Translations under genes and position numbers: made by a program | Assembly (NCBI GenBank): GCA_017469355.1 | Contig: JAFUGM010000035.1 | Coordinates: 1 to 62,378, forward strand | Source of the DNA: Solobacterium sp. | GTDB lineage: Bacteria > Bacillota_I > Bacilli_A > Erysipelotrichales > Erysipelotrichaceae | DNA length: 62,378 bases | Reading direction: 5' to 3' | Part shown: one piece after another, positions 26,630 to 33,835 of the stretch | Position numbering within the stretch: the first letter of the stretch is position 1 | Layout: each line of letters begins with the position of its first letter | Notes under the pieces: model-generated | Seen by the model: the letters and a program-made list of their open reading frames with translations, nothing else | Databases searched by the model: none | Told to the model about the DNA's origin: nothing

Positions 26630-27031
26630 ATGAAGAAGAACAACAAAAAAGGTTTCACACTTGCCGAGCTTCTGATCGTTGTTGCGATTATCGGCGTATT
26701 AGTAGCAATTAGCATTCCCATTTTCACAAGCCAGCTTGAGAAGAGTAGAGAAGCGGTAGACCTTGCTAACATTCGTGCTGCATATGCTGAATGCACAGCA
26801 GAGGCAATTACTGGAACAGAAGCCGGTTATTCTAAGAAGGTTGAAATTAAGCAGAGCGATAAAAGCGGTTGGATTACTGATGCATCTAATGTCGCAGGAG
26901 AAGATATTTCTACTGAGACTCTTAAAGATGATATGTACGTAAATGTTTCAAGCGAAGGAGTATTCACATTTAAAGACGCAATGGAAACGGAATTCGTAGA
27001 TATCGATGCCTCCGCTTCCACAAACCAGTGA
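26630..27031 (+). CDS. pilA: Major type IV pilin (expression locus)
   Basis: The 133-residue prepilin has leader MKKNNKKG cut before Phe, then mature FTLAELLIVVAIIGVLVAIS with Glu5 for assembly and N-methylation by PilD. The helix continues to about mature residue 45, and the C-terminal part is a short variable globular domain lacking a Cys pair. ATG 26630 is preferred to 26624 because AGGAG lies seven bases before it. From mature Gly14 (base 26693) its sequence begins a block shared with five truncated cassettes downstream. It is the only complete member, so it should provide the fixed 5' end for any cassette switching. A hairpin terminator follows. Confidence 0.93.
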   Translation: MKKNNKKGFTLAELLIVVAIIGVLVAISIPIFTSQLEKSREAVDLANIRAAYAECTAEAITGTEAGYSKKVEIKQSDKSGWITDASNVAGEDISTETLKDDMYVNVSSEGVFTFKDAMETEFVDIDASASTNQ

Positions 27032-27044
27032 TAATTAGCTATTA

Positions 27045-27066
27045 AAGTCCTCTTTGGAGGGCTTTT
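27045..27066 (+). terminator. Terminator of the pilin gene
   Basis: AGTCCTC and GAGGGCT pair with one G-U and are followed by TTTTT. Nine bases later cassette 1 begins, so pilin and cassette are separated only by this terminator. Confidence 0.7.
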
Positions 27067-27074
27067 TCAGTTCC

Positions 27075-27413
27075 GGCGTATTAGTAGCAATTAGCATTCC
27101 CATTTTCACAGCGCAGTTAGAAAAAGCTAGAGAAGCTACTGACCTCGCAAATATTCGTGCTGCTTATGCGGAAGTGGTTTCTGCAAAATTAACTGATGAA
27201 TCAGCTACACCTACAGCCACAGTTGAATTAAAGCAGCAGAAGGATGGATGGGAGACTGCTAATCCTGAAGTTGCTGGTGCCGTTTTACCAGATACCGTTG
27301 CTGTAGCAGGTGACTCCGTAGTTATTACTTTTGATGCAGATGGTGATGTGACTATTGGTGGAGTGAAAACTAAAGGTTCAGCTCTTAATTCTTCCACACC
27401 TTCAGGTGACTAA
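27075..27413 (+). pseudogene. Silent pilin cassette 1 (direct orientation)
   Basis: The 339 bases read as 112 codons plus stop, beginning at the Gly14 codon with GVLVAISIPIFTAQLEKARE. There is no leader, start codon or ribosome binding site; the bases before it are the pilin terminator. The first 36 bases are identical to the expression locus, then the sequence diverges in the globular part, which ends NSSTPSGD. The frame is open throughout, which argues against simple decay. Recombination with the expressed gene would delete 382 bases and replace the pilin body. Its own terminator lies at 27430-27456. Confidence 0.85.
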
Positions 27414-27429
27414 AGATTCTCAAAATGAT

Positions 27430-27456
27430 CCTCCGGCAATACCCGGAGGTTTTTTA
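27430..27456 (+). terminator. Terminator of pilin cassette 1
   Basis: CCTCCGG at 27430-27436 pairs with CCGGAGG at 27443-27449, followed by seven T. Confidence 0.8.
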
Positions 27457-27683
27457 TTTGACATAAGTCATTTTGATCCCCATTATTACTGCTTATGCCT
27501 ATGTAGGTATCCAATAAACATCATTAATAAACGAAGCTGGATCCTATCAGACTTATCTTGTGCTGAAAGGAATTGGTATTTAATTGCGATGTAGCGGACG
27601 ATTAAGTAATGAAAAATCATGCTGATGGATATAATCCGGATAATGACTAATTTTTTTAGTACATCGTTGCTGCGTTGCAATAG
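27457..27683. other. Gene-free spacer between cassettes 1 and 2
   Basis: About 230 AT-rich bases between the convergent terminators of cassettes 1 and 2. Only short unsupported frames are present. I see no repeat or gene remnant in it. Confidence 0.4.
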
Positions 27684-27717
27684 AAAAACTCTCTGTTTAA
27701 ACAGAACCAGAGAGTTA
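27684..27717 (-). terminator. Terminator of pilin cassette 2
   Basis: AACTCTCT at 27687-27694 pairs with AGAGAGTT at 27709-27716; on the minus strand the stem is followed by a T run. It lies 40 bases beyond the stop of cassette 2. Confidence 0.7.
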
Positions 27718-27756
27718 TCATTGTTTTGAATCATCTTTTACTGTAAAGCAAAATCA

Positions 27757-28128
27757 TTAAGGATTTGAGCTAGCTGGAGTTCCTGCGCCAAAGGTGACTG
27801 TGTCATTTACGCCAGCCTTCGAACACGCATCAACTTCTACATTAGGATATGCATCCGCTGTACCTTTAGTAAATGTGACCTTTACGATCCCAGAAAAATC
27901 AAATGTACTAGATGAACCATCTCCGTTAGTTACTGTAATTGTTTGCTTAGTACCACTAGCATTAACATTTTCACTTATCGCAAAACTAGTGCTGTGACCT
28001 CCATCATTAGCCAAATAATCTGCAACCATTTCCGCATAGATACTACGTGCATTAGCTTCATCAGCCGCATACTTTGCCTTATTTAGTTGAGCTGTAAAAA
28101 TGGGAATAGATACTGCTACTAATACGCC
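27757..28128 (-). pseudogene. Silent pilin cassette 2 (inverted)
   Basis: The 372 bases start at the same Gly14 codon (GVLVAVSIPIFTAQLNKAKY) and stay open for 123 codons to a stop, ending GAGTPASSNP. Its 5' block is the most diverged of the five, with seven mismatches in the first 36 bases, including a run of differences after base 15. The cassette begins 12 bases after the Fic stop codon on the same strand and has no start signals of its own. Inversion between 26693 and 28128 would place it behind the pilin promoter and park the old pilin body here. Confidence 0.85.
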
Positions 28129-28140
28129 GCTCCTGATCTA

Positions 28141-29052
28141 TCAGTAAGGAATTTTAAGCATATCCAATAATTCAATGAATGTATCCTGCCCATCTTTACA
28201 GGTATCAATTAACCATCCATGGTTTTCATTCCATTTGGAAAGGCCTCTGTAATAGTAGGCCTTCTTTTGATCTTCAATCAGGAATGGAATGATGTTGTGA
28301 TGTAGGCATTCCTTCAATGCAACTAATCGCCCAACACGACCGTTACCATCATCGAAGGGATGGATTCTTTCAAACAAGACATGAAATGAGATGATATCTT
28401 CTAATGTCGTTGTTTGAAGGGAATGGTATGACTTCAATAAGTTCTTCATTTCCCGGTTAACATCTTTTACTGGCGTCGTTTCTCTTCCGCCAACTGTGTT
28501 CTCTTCTCTCTTATACTCTCCAGCATTCTGAAATAACTTCTGAACGGCTGTGGTATCCCGTTTCAGAATGAAATGTATATTCTTAATAATGTCTTCTGTA
28601 AGTGGTTCTTCAGCTCTATCAATAACATAGTTTAAGGCGGAGAAATGATGGATGGTTTCCAGGATATCATCTGTTGGTATTGCAATATCGGTAAGCAGAC
28701 TTCTTGTCTCATAGATCATACGTGTCTGTTCTTCGGTAAGCATTGATCCTTCGATATGGTTGGAGTTATATGCCATACGTACTTGTAATTCGTGATACAG
28801 GCCTCCGGAACTACCGGTTTCTTTTTCTGTTCTTAATCTTCGCAATATCAGATTATCTGCCTCAATGTGATATAGAGAATGAACATCAGTATCAAGATAT
28901 GTCGCAATCCTATCCAAGGTGCGATCGGATAATTTTTCGTTCTTTGCAATTTTAGCTACCGTACGTGAGGATAGACCAAGATCTTTCACTAGATCTGTTT
29001 TCTGTATTCCCTTTTCCAGAAGTATTTGTTTCAGTTCATCGTATATATACAT
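28141..29052 (-). CDS. Fic/DOC family protein with N-terminal HTH
   Basis: The 303-residue protein has an XRE-type helix-turn-helix at residues 8-55, an inhibitory-type helix with SNHIEG (S/TxxxEG) at 97-102, and a complete Fic motif HPFDDGNGRVGR at about 231-242. Fic enzymes transfer AMP or another nucleotide part to target hydroxyls; the inhibitory motif before the core makes this an autoinhibited class II protein. The HTH suggests that it regulates its own gene. It stands alone, and the stop is followed after 12 bases by pilin cassette 2. It may be a self-regulating toxin-like module. Confidence 0.88.
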   Translation of the reverse strand: MYIYDELKQILLEKGIQKTDLVKDLGLSSRTVAKIAKNEKLSDRTLDRIATYLDTDVHSLYHIEADNLILRRLRTEKETGSSGGLYHELQVRMAYNSNHIEGSMLTEEQTRMIYETRSLLTDIAIPTDDILETIHHFSALNYVIDRAEEPLTEDIIKNIHFILKRDTTAVQKLFQNAGEYKREENTVGGRETTPVKDVNREMKNLLKSYHSLQTTTLEDIISFHVLFERIHPFDDGNGRVGRLVALKECLHHNIIPFLIEDQKKAYYYRGLSKWNENHGWLIDTCKDGQDTFIELLDMLKIPY

Positions 29053-29099
29053 AGATTTGAATCTCCAGATACATAAAAATATGTAGCTCTTTAATAATA

Positions 29100-29165
29100 G
29101 TAAAGATTCGAAAAATAATGAATTAAAAAGTAAAGATTTTGAATCGTTTGCTCTAGTATCTTTAC
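29100..29165. promoter_or_regulatory. Three GTAAAGAT boxes upstream of the Fic gene
   Basis: GTAAAGATT occurs at 29100 and 29130 in direct orientation, 30 bases apart, and ATCTTTAC (inverted) at 29158-29165. They lie 48-113 bases upstream of the Fic start and could be operators for its HTH domain. Function is inferred. Confidence 0.45.
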
Positions 29166-29395
29166 ATTGGTAGCATTCATTGGTTATAACGAGTTACGAA
29201 ACCATGATTTTAGAGCGGATACGGCGGAAAATATGGAATGTGCGCCGCTATGAATTATGCCATGAAAATCGGCCAATCAGTGCCACTTACGTCCGAACCG
29301 TTTAATAATAATGGGGGGTTCAAGTTTGATCTACTTATTGAATTCTCTTGAAAACAGATGAAAGATACACTTTGTAAGTGACCATAAAAACACAG
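29166..29395. other. Gene-free spacer between Fic and YefM-YoeB
   Basis: About 230 bases separate the divergent promoter regions of the Fic gene and the YefM-YoeB pair. No open frame with start signals and no clear repeat is seen. Confidence 0.35.
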
Positions 29396-29398
29396 AAT

Positions 29399-29427
29399 TT
29401 GACGTACAGAATTCTGTACGCTATATT
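29399..29427 (+). promoter_or_regulatory. YefM-YoeB promoter with palindromic operator
   Basis: TTGACG at 29399-29404 and TATATT at 29422-29427 have 17-base spacing. Between them lies an exact 18-base palindrome at 29403-29420 (CGTACAGAATTCTGTACG). YefM-type antitoxins bind operators with TGTACA-like cores between or beside the promoter boxes, so autorepression is likely. Confidence 0.8.
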
Positions 29428-29447
29428 ATTTGTATCAGGAGGAAATT

Positions 29448-29711
29448 ATGATTGCTGTTAACTATACACAATTTCGCGATCAGATGAAAACACATTTGGA
29501 TCTTGTTACAGATGACTTTGAATCGTTGGTTGTTACAAGGAAGGGAAACAGAAATGTTGTTATTCTTTCTGAAGAAGCCTACAACAATCTTCTTGAAAAC
29601 ATATATGTAATGGGTAATAAAGCCAATTATGATTGGCTGATGGAATCTAAAGCTCAGCTTAATATGGGTAAAACTAAAGTCCATGATTTGATTGAGGTTG
29701 AGGATGAATAA
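29448..29711 (+). CDS. yefM: Antitoxin, YefM/Phd family
   Basis: The 87-residue protein begins with the Phd/YefM N-terminal fold (VNYTQFRDQMKTHLDLVTDD), a basic strand VVTRKGNRNVVILSEEAYN and an acidic C-terminus that would wrap the toxin. It binds the palindromic operator upstream and neutralises the next gene's product. ATG 29448 has GGAGG eight bases upstream. Its stop overlaps the toxin start by eight bases, so translation is coupled, as usual for the family. Confidence 0.9.
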   Translation: MIAVNYTQFRDQMKTHLDLVTDDFESLVVTRKGNRNVVILSEEAYNNLLENIYVMGNKANYDWLMESKAQLNMGKTKVHDLIEVEDE

Positions 29712-29967
29712 GCGCTTTACTGATAATGGATGGGATGACTATACATATTGGCAAACAGAAGATAAGAAGACCTTAAAGAGAATTAATGCTTTGCTGAAGG
29801 ATATCGATCGTAATGGTAATGAAGGTATAGGTAAACCTGAACCTTTATCCGGAGATCTTGCGGGGTTCTGGAGTCGTAGAATAAACGATAAAGATCGATT
29901 GATCTATCGGATCATTGATGATGAAATTGTTGTTCTAGCATGCAGAACTCACTATGGCGATAAATGA
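29704..29967 (+). CDS. yoeB: Toxin, YoeB family mRNA interferase
   Basis: The 87-residue RelE-fold toxin has the family sequence WDDYTYWQTEDKKTLKRIN, a KPEPLSGDLAGFWSRRIN stretch with the catalytic-region Arg residues, DRLIYRI and a C-terminal ACRTHYGDK with the conserved His and Tyr. It cleaves mRNA at the ribosome when free of YefM. ATG 29704 inside the yefM end is the natural start. Pilin cassette 3 begins 124 bases downstream in the same direction, with no gene between. Confidence 0.92.
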   Translation: MNKRFTDNGWDDYTYWQTEDKKTLKRINALLKDIDRNGNEGIGKPEPLSGDLAGFWSRRINDKDRLIYRIIDDEIVVLACRTHYGDK

Positions 29968-30090
29968 ATATTCTGCAAAGAATAGTAATGCTAACCAAAC
30001 TCTGCAGGCGCAACTTGCGCTTTAATTACTGTTACGCCTTAGCGATTATCAGCAGAACGTAATGTTCCCTAAGCAGGAGCATTTTACGTA

Positions 30091-30417
30091 GGCGTATTAG
30101 TAGCAATTAGCATTCCCATTTTCACAAGCCAGCTGGAGAAGGCAAGAGAAGCTACAGATATGGCAAACATTAGAAACGCATATGCCGAAGTTGTATCAGC
30201 ATACTTAAGTGACAATAGCACAGAACCTAAAACTGTAAAACTGACACAGACTGTAAAGGGATGGAAAACTGCCGAATCTAATACTGATGCTAATATTGCA
30301 GGTGTAAAGCTTACTGAAATTCCTTCTGAAGGATCGGTTGAAGTAAAAGCTGATGCTACTGGAAAAGTTACTATTGGTGGTGTTACAGTCCCTGAAAATG
30401 AGGGAGAAGGCGAGTAA
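30091..30417 (+). pseudogene. Silent pilin cassette 3 (direct orientation)
   Basis: The 327 bases start at the Gly14 codon and read GVLVAISIPIFTSQLEKARE through 108 codons to TAA, ending PENEGEGE. The first 44 bases match the expression locus exactly. No start codon or ribosome binding site precedes it; the 123 bases before it hold a GCGCAA/TTGCGC hairpin only. Recombination with the expressed gene would delete about 3.4 kb, including the Fic and YefM-YoeB genes. Confidence 0.85.
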
Positions 30418-30439
30418 CAACGAATATTTCTCTGAAAAG

Positions 30440-30476
30440 GATTCTTGAAGTTTTTACTAAGCAAGAATCTTTTTTT
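30440..30476 (+). terminator. Terminator of pilin cassette 3
   Basis: GATTCTTG at 30440-30447 pairs with CAAGAATC at 30462-30469, followed by a run of seven T. Confidence 0.75.
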
Positions 30477-30552
30477 CTGCTTATGCATAAGATCTAATTT
30501 AACATTTTGTTAAAAGGAATATTTTGAAATATGCACTAGTATACAGAGCAAT

Positions 30553-30594
30553 TGAAAAACGCACTACATCACATACAGCTTTGTAGCGCGTTTT
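30553..30594 (-). terminator. Displaced terminator of cassette 4
   Basis: AAAACGC-CTACA and TGTAG-GCGTTTT arms pair between 30555 and 30594, with a T run on the minus strand. It faces cassette 4 but is now separated from it by the miniature element at 30625-30966, which inserted between stop codon and terminator. Confidence 0.55.
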
Positions 30595-30624
30595 CGGATA
30601 TATTAAACAATATAGCGGTTAAGC

Positions 30625-30966
30625 TGCAAATTCCGGAGCGGCGGAGCTATTAATCCGGTGAAATCGGAACCAGCATTCCGGTAAAACTGGTACCGTACCT
30701 GTGAGGTGCTTTATGCCGAGAAAGCACTTCTGTACGGGAATCCCCCTGTTACACTGGTGTTCCAGGTGCCCGGGAAGGGTTCACTTACCGGGACGGCTGT
30801 CTTTTGGGGTTACAGGGGGATAGGGTCCCATACAGAAGTGTCTTGGAATAAACACCGAACAGGAATACGTCTCTTCTTCACAGTAGTTCTTCAGCGGTAC
30901 CAATCAAACCGGAAATGCGGTACCAGCTCTTACCGGAATCCCTGGTCCAAAATTCCGGAATCTGCA
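30625..30966. mobile_element. IS21-like miniature element (MITE), 342 bp
   Basis: The element is flanked by a 7-bp direct repeat GTTAAGC at 30618-30624 and 30967-30973. Its ends are inverted repeats: TGCAAATTCCGGA on the left and, read inward, TGCAGATTCCGGA on the right. Both ends carry repeated CTGGTACCG units (30687-30695 and, inverted, 30918-30926), as in terminal repeat arrays of IS21-type elements. The centre folds into a long imperfect hairpin (CACTTCTGTA at 30725 with TACAGAAGTG at 30831; TCCCCCTGT with ACAGGGGGA). No transposase is encoded, so it would need one in trans. Confidence 0.7.
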
Positions 30967-30977
30967 GTTAAGCTACT

Positions 30978-31283
30978 TTACCATGAAACTGTTGGTGCAG
31001 CATCAGAATTTGCCGTCCAAGTAAATGTAACTTCATGCTCGCCAGCCGCAGGCTCTGTTAGGGAGCTTACATCAAAAGGAAGCTCTGATGCTAATCCACT
31101 AAAGTTATCAGAAGATACCTGTCCTTTAAATGAAACGGTCTTTTTCACTTCTAATGTATTAGATGTCAAAACTTCTGTGGCAGCTTCTGCATATGCTGAT
31201 CTTAAATTAGCAACAGACACTGCATCACGGCTTTTCTCAAGCTGGCTTGTGAAAATGGGAATGCTAATTGCTACTAATACGCC
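30978..31283 (-). pseudogene. Silent pilin cassette 4 (inverted)
   Basis: The 306 bases start at the Gly14 codon and stay open for 101 codons (GVLVAISIPIFTSQLEKSRD...), ending DAAPTVSW. The first 50 bases are identical to the expression locus, the longest match of any cassette. The bases before it are the terminator of cassette 5, the same arrangement as between the expressed pilin and cassette 1. No start signals are present. The miniature element sits five bases past its stop. Confidence 0.85.
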
Positions 31284-31288
31284 GAAAT

Positions 31289-31320
31289 GAAAAACCCTCA
31301 TAAGACATATGGTAGAGGGT
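31289..31320 (-). terminator. Terminator of pilin cassette 5
   Basis: ACCCTC at 31294-31299 pairs with GAGGGT at 31315-31320; on the minus strand it is followed by a T run and then cassette 4. Confidence 0.7.
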
Positions 31321-31340
31321 TTCAAATATTTATTCTGCGT

Positions 31341-31700
31341 TTATTTGGCAATTGATATCGTTGGTGCAGAGCCATCACTTTTTACTGTAATAGTAGCTGT
31401 CCCAGTTGTAAATTGAGCGGAAGTTAACGTAACACCACCAATATTGATAGATGCACTATCACCAGCTTCTAAACCATCTTTTTGTTGAGTCATTGTATAT
31501 GTTGCAGTGCATGTTAACACCTTATCATCTCCCTGAGTGATAGTTACTTTTCCGTCCGCTGACGTTCCAGTTGCAGTTGCAGTGAGAGCCTCTGAGGCGC
31601 ATTCAGCATACAATGAACGAATATTAGCCTCATCAGTAGCTTCTCGAGCCTTCTCTAACTGCGCTGTGAAAATGGGAATACTAATTGCAACTAATACGCC
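31341..31700 (-). pseudogene. Silent pilin cassette 5 (inverted)
   Basis: The 360 bases start at the Gly14 codon (GVLVAISIPIFTAQLEKARE) and stay open for 119 codons to a stop, ending GSAPTISIAK. Two of the first 36 bases differ from the expression locus. The stretch after it matches cassette 1 closely (AQLEKAREATD), hinting at past exchange between cassettes. It begins 10 bases after the HigA-type stop on the same strand and lacks its own start signals. Confidence 0.85.
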
Positions 31701-31710
31701 GATGTATGAT

Positions 31711-32025
31711 TTATAAGCGAATGTTTAGACTGGTATTAATATCGATAGGTGAAATATTATCCAGTTCTTTACTGATTATTTCCTTTTCATTCCGTATGTC
31801 TATATCACTCTGAATGTTTAGAAAATACCGATCGGATACCCCGAAGTATTTACCTAGGCGGAGTGAAGTGTCCACAGTGACTTTTCTTCTATCATGCAAG
31901 ATATCCTGAATACGTGATACAGGAACTCCTATATCATTTGCTAATTTATATGCGGATATATTTAATGGCTCCATAAATTCTTCATATAACACTTCACTCA
32001 TTTTTGGTGTTTTGATTCTGGGCAT
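31711..32025 (-). CDS. HigA-type HTH antitoxin, apparently orphan
   Basis: The 104-residue protein has the HigA pattern: an N-terminal PKMSEVLYEEFMEPLNISAY, then a helix-turn-helix KLANDIGVPVSRIQDILHDR, then DTSLRLGKYFGVSDRYFLNI. HigA binds HigB and represses the shared promoter. No HigB-like gene is seen upstream, where only a 19-27 codon fragment ends 16 bases before the ATG. The toxin may be lost or encoded elsewhere. Pilin cassette 5 follows immediately. Confidence 0.85.
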   Translation of the reverse strand: MPRIKTPKMSEVLYEEFMEPLNISAYKLANDIGVPVSRIQDILHDRRKVTVDTSLRLGKYFGVSDRYFLNIQSDIDIRNEKEIISKELDNISPIDINTSLNIRL

Positions 32026-32405
32026 AACGTCTTCCTTCTCATTGGATTAATCATATCGATGGGTTTCCTCTATAGCAAGATAAGACAGCTTGTTAAACGG
32101 ACTCATACCATCAAAGTACTCTGGATAGATTTAGAATTAGCGGAAGAGAATGATTCCCGTATTAGTTGCTCAATTTGGGTTTTACAGCCCAGTAAATGAA
32201 AACTGAATTAGTTGCTAACTACTCTGATGTTACAGCGACATATGCAGATTAAGTTGAAATGGGTTTTGATCCGGTTGATTTCGTTCCTGATGAATGACCG
32301 TTAATTCAATAGTCAATGAAAACAATACCTGATGTTACCTATAACGTTCAGCGGACACAATAATCTCTTTAGAGAAGTATATGTAAGAGACTATTAAAAT
32401 CTGCC
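32026..32405. other. Gene-poor spacer with gene fragments
   Basis: On the minus strand a short frame reading MSPFNKLSYLAIEETHRYD stops just before higA and may be the tail of a lost gene. On the plus strand 32196-32297 holds a 34-codon fragment with one internal stop (listed separately). No intact gene is present. Confidence 0.4.
32196..32297 (+). pseudogene. Decayed small gene fragment
   Basis: ATG at 32196 opens MKTELVANYSDVTATYAD, meets a stop, then continues in the same frame as VEMGFDPVDFVPDE before a second stop. The continuity suggests one nonsense change in a small gene or gene start. I do not recognise the family. Confidence 0.3.
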
Positions 32406-33749
32406 TCACGCTAAAAGAAAGATTTCAACAGCATCTTTCCATACCTTGACTTCCTGCACCGCAGAGCGGAAGAATTCATTTAACGAAAGCAATGGACTGC
32501 AATGAATGATTGAAGTAATCAAACAGGCATGAAACTGTTCCAGAGGAGCACCGTACTGTTCTTTTAGATACCAGCGAAGTTCATGGAAGGGGAGAGAGAT
32601 CAGATATTCATTCATTGCGATCTGAATGAGATTCCAGAGATGATCTTCTTTGATATGAAAGGAGCATTCATTGGAGGAGCACTTCCAATAGAAATAACCT
32701 TCTTCTGTATTATTGCTGAAAGAACGGCGCAATGGCCTGCCACATATCCCACAGAATACCTTTCCGGTTAGAACACAATCACTTCCTCCGGAACATTGTC
32801 TTGTTCCGTGAATCGAACTGAAGTGCTTCCTTCTTATGATTTCCATCTGTACCAGTTCCCAGAATTCTGGATCAATGATCGGTTCATGATTCTGTACTAA
32901 AAGGTATTGAGGAAGTTGTCCGGTATTAAGAACCGGACGCTTGGTAATGAAGTCTTTGGAATATGTTTTCTGCATCAGCACATCACCTTTATACTTCTCA
33001 TTCGAAAGAATTCTCTGAATAGTAGAAGAACACCATCTTGGTTTCCCATAGATACCATTCACATTTGCTTTGTTTAATTGCTTCGCAATCGCATGGAAGG
33101 TATAACCTTTCATGAACTGTTCATAGATGAACTTTACAATCAGAGCCTGATCCTCATGGATGATCAGATTTCCGTCTTCATCTTTCTCATATCCCAGCAA
33201 TACATTGGCATTGATATGCGGAATTCCTTTCTTGAAGTTAGAGCGGATTCCCCATTTTGTATTCTCGGAAATATTGCGAGATTCCTCCTGTGCAAGGGAG
33301 CTGAGAATGGTAAACAGAAGTTCTCCGCTGGTATCCGTAGTCAGAATGTTCTCTTTCTCAAACAGGACCCCAATATCAAGATCCTTTAACATCCTGGAAT
33401 AACGAAGACAGTCCTGTGTATTCCGGGCAAATCTGGAAATAGACTTAGTCAGAATCAGATCGATCTTTCCGTTTCTGCAGTCCTCAATCATGGACATGAA
33501 CGCTTTGCGCTTTGATGCGGTAGTTCCTGAGATCCCTTCATCCACATAAATACCCGCATTGATGTAATTGGGGTTGGAATCAATATAGTTCCGGTAATAG
33601 TCGATCTGATTCTGACAGCTTCCAAGCTGTTCCTCATGATCAGTGGATACCCGACAATATGCCGCAACTCGAAGTTTTTCGTTTCTCGTATCCTTCTTAT
33701 GCATTGCGGCTACTTCCGTTGCGGGAAAAACAATCACGTCTTTATTCAT
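32406..33749 (-). CDS. Large serine recombinase
   Basis: The 447-residue recombinase has the serine catalytic core (AAYCRVSTD near residue 33 with the nucleophile Ser, then DEGISGT, and the LTKSISRFAR loop near residue 105). A Recombinase-type domain follows around 170-280, then a zinc ribbon CGICGRPL...CSSNEC around 340-370. ATG 33749 has AGGAGGAG ahead of it and is preferred over the longer frame. Relatives excise or integrate mobile elements, and some invert DNA. No phage or conjugation genes lie nearby; instead it borders the pilin cassette bank. It is divergent from the long pilin-like gene, 86 bases away. Confidence 0.88.
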   Translation of the reverse strand: MNKDVIVFPATEVAAMHKKDTRNEKLRVAAYCRVSTDHEEQLGSCQNQIDYYRNYIDSNPNYINAGIYVDEGISGTTASKRKAFMSMIEDCRNGKIDLILTKSISRFARNTQDCLRYSRMLKDLDIGVLFEKENILTTDTSGELLFTILSSLAQEESRNISENTKWGIRSNFKKGIPHINANVLLGYEKDEDGNLIIHEDQALIVKFIYEQFMKGYTFHAIAKQLNKANVNGIYGKPRWCSSTIQRILSNEKYKGDVLMQKTYSKDFITKRPVLNTGQLPQYLLVQNHEPIIDPEFWELVQMEIIRRKHFSSIHGTRQCSGGSDCVLTGKVFCGICGRPLRRSFSNNTEEGYFYWKCSSNECSFHIKEDHLWNLIQIAMNEYLISLPFHELRWYLKEQYGAPLEQFHACLITSIIHCSPLLSLNEFFRSAVQEVKVWKDAVEIFLLA

Positions 33750-33835
33750 TACAAACTCCTCCTTTTTCTTCATCCTGAAAGATAAAAGGGAGTATATGGA
33801 TATCAATTCTTCTTAATACATGGTTGAATACTCGT

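Noticed and set aside
27054-27413. A complete pilin gene starting at TTG 27054
   Set aside because: The 7 codons before Gly14 come from the terminator of the expressed pilin, have no prepilin leader and no ribosome binding site. The copy truly begins at 27075.
30706-31290. A 194-residue plus-strand protein
   Set aside because: It crosses the miniature element and the antisense of cassette 4; its residues do not resemble any family and it has no start signals.
32406-33749. Prophage integrase
   Set aside because: No phage structural, replication or lysis genes occur in the window, and no attachment site repeats were found around it.
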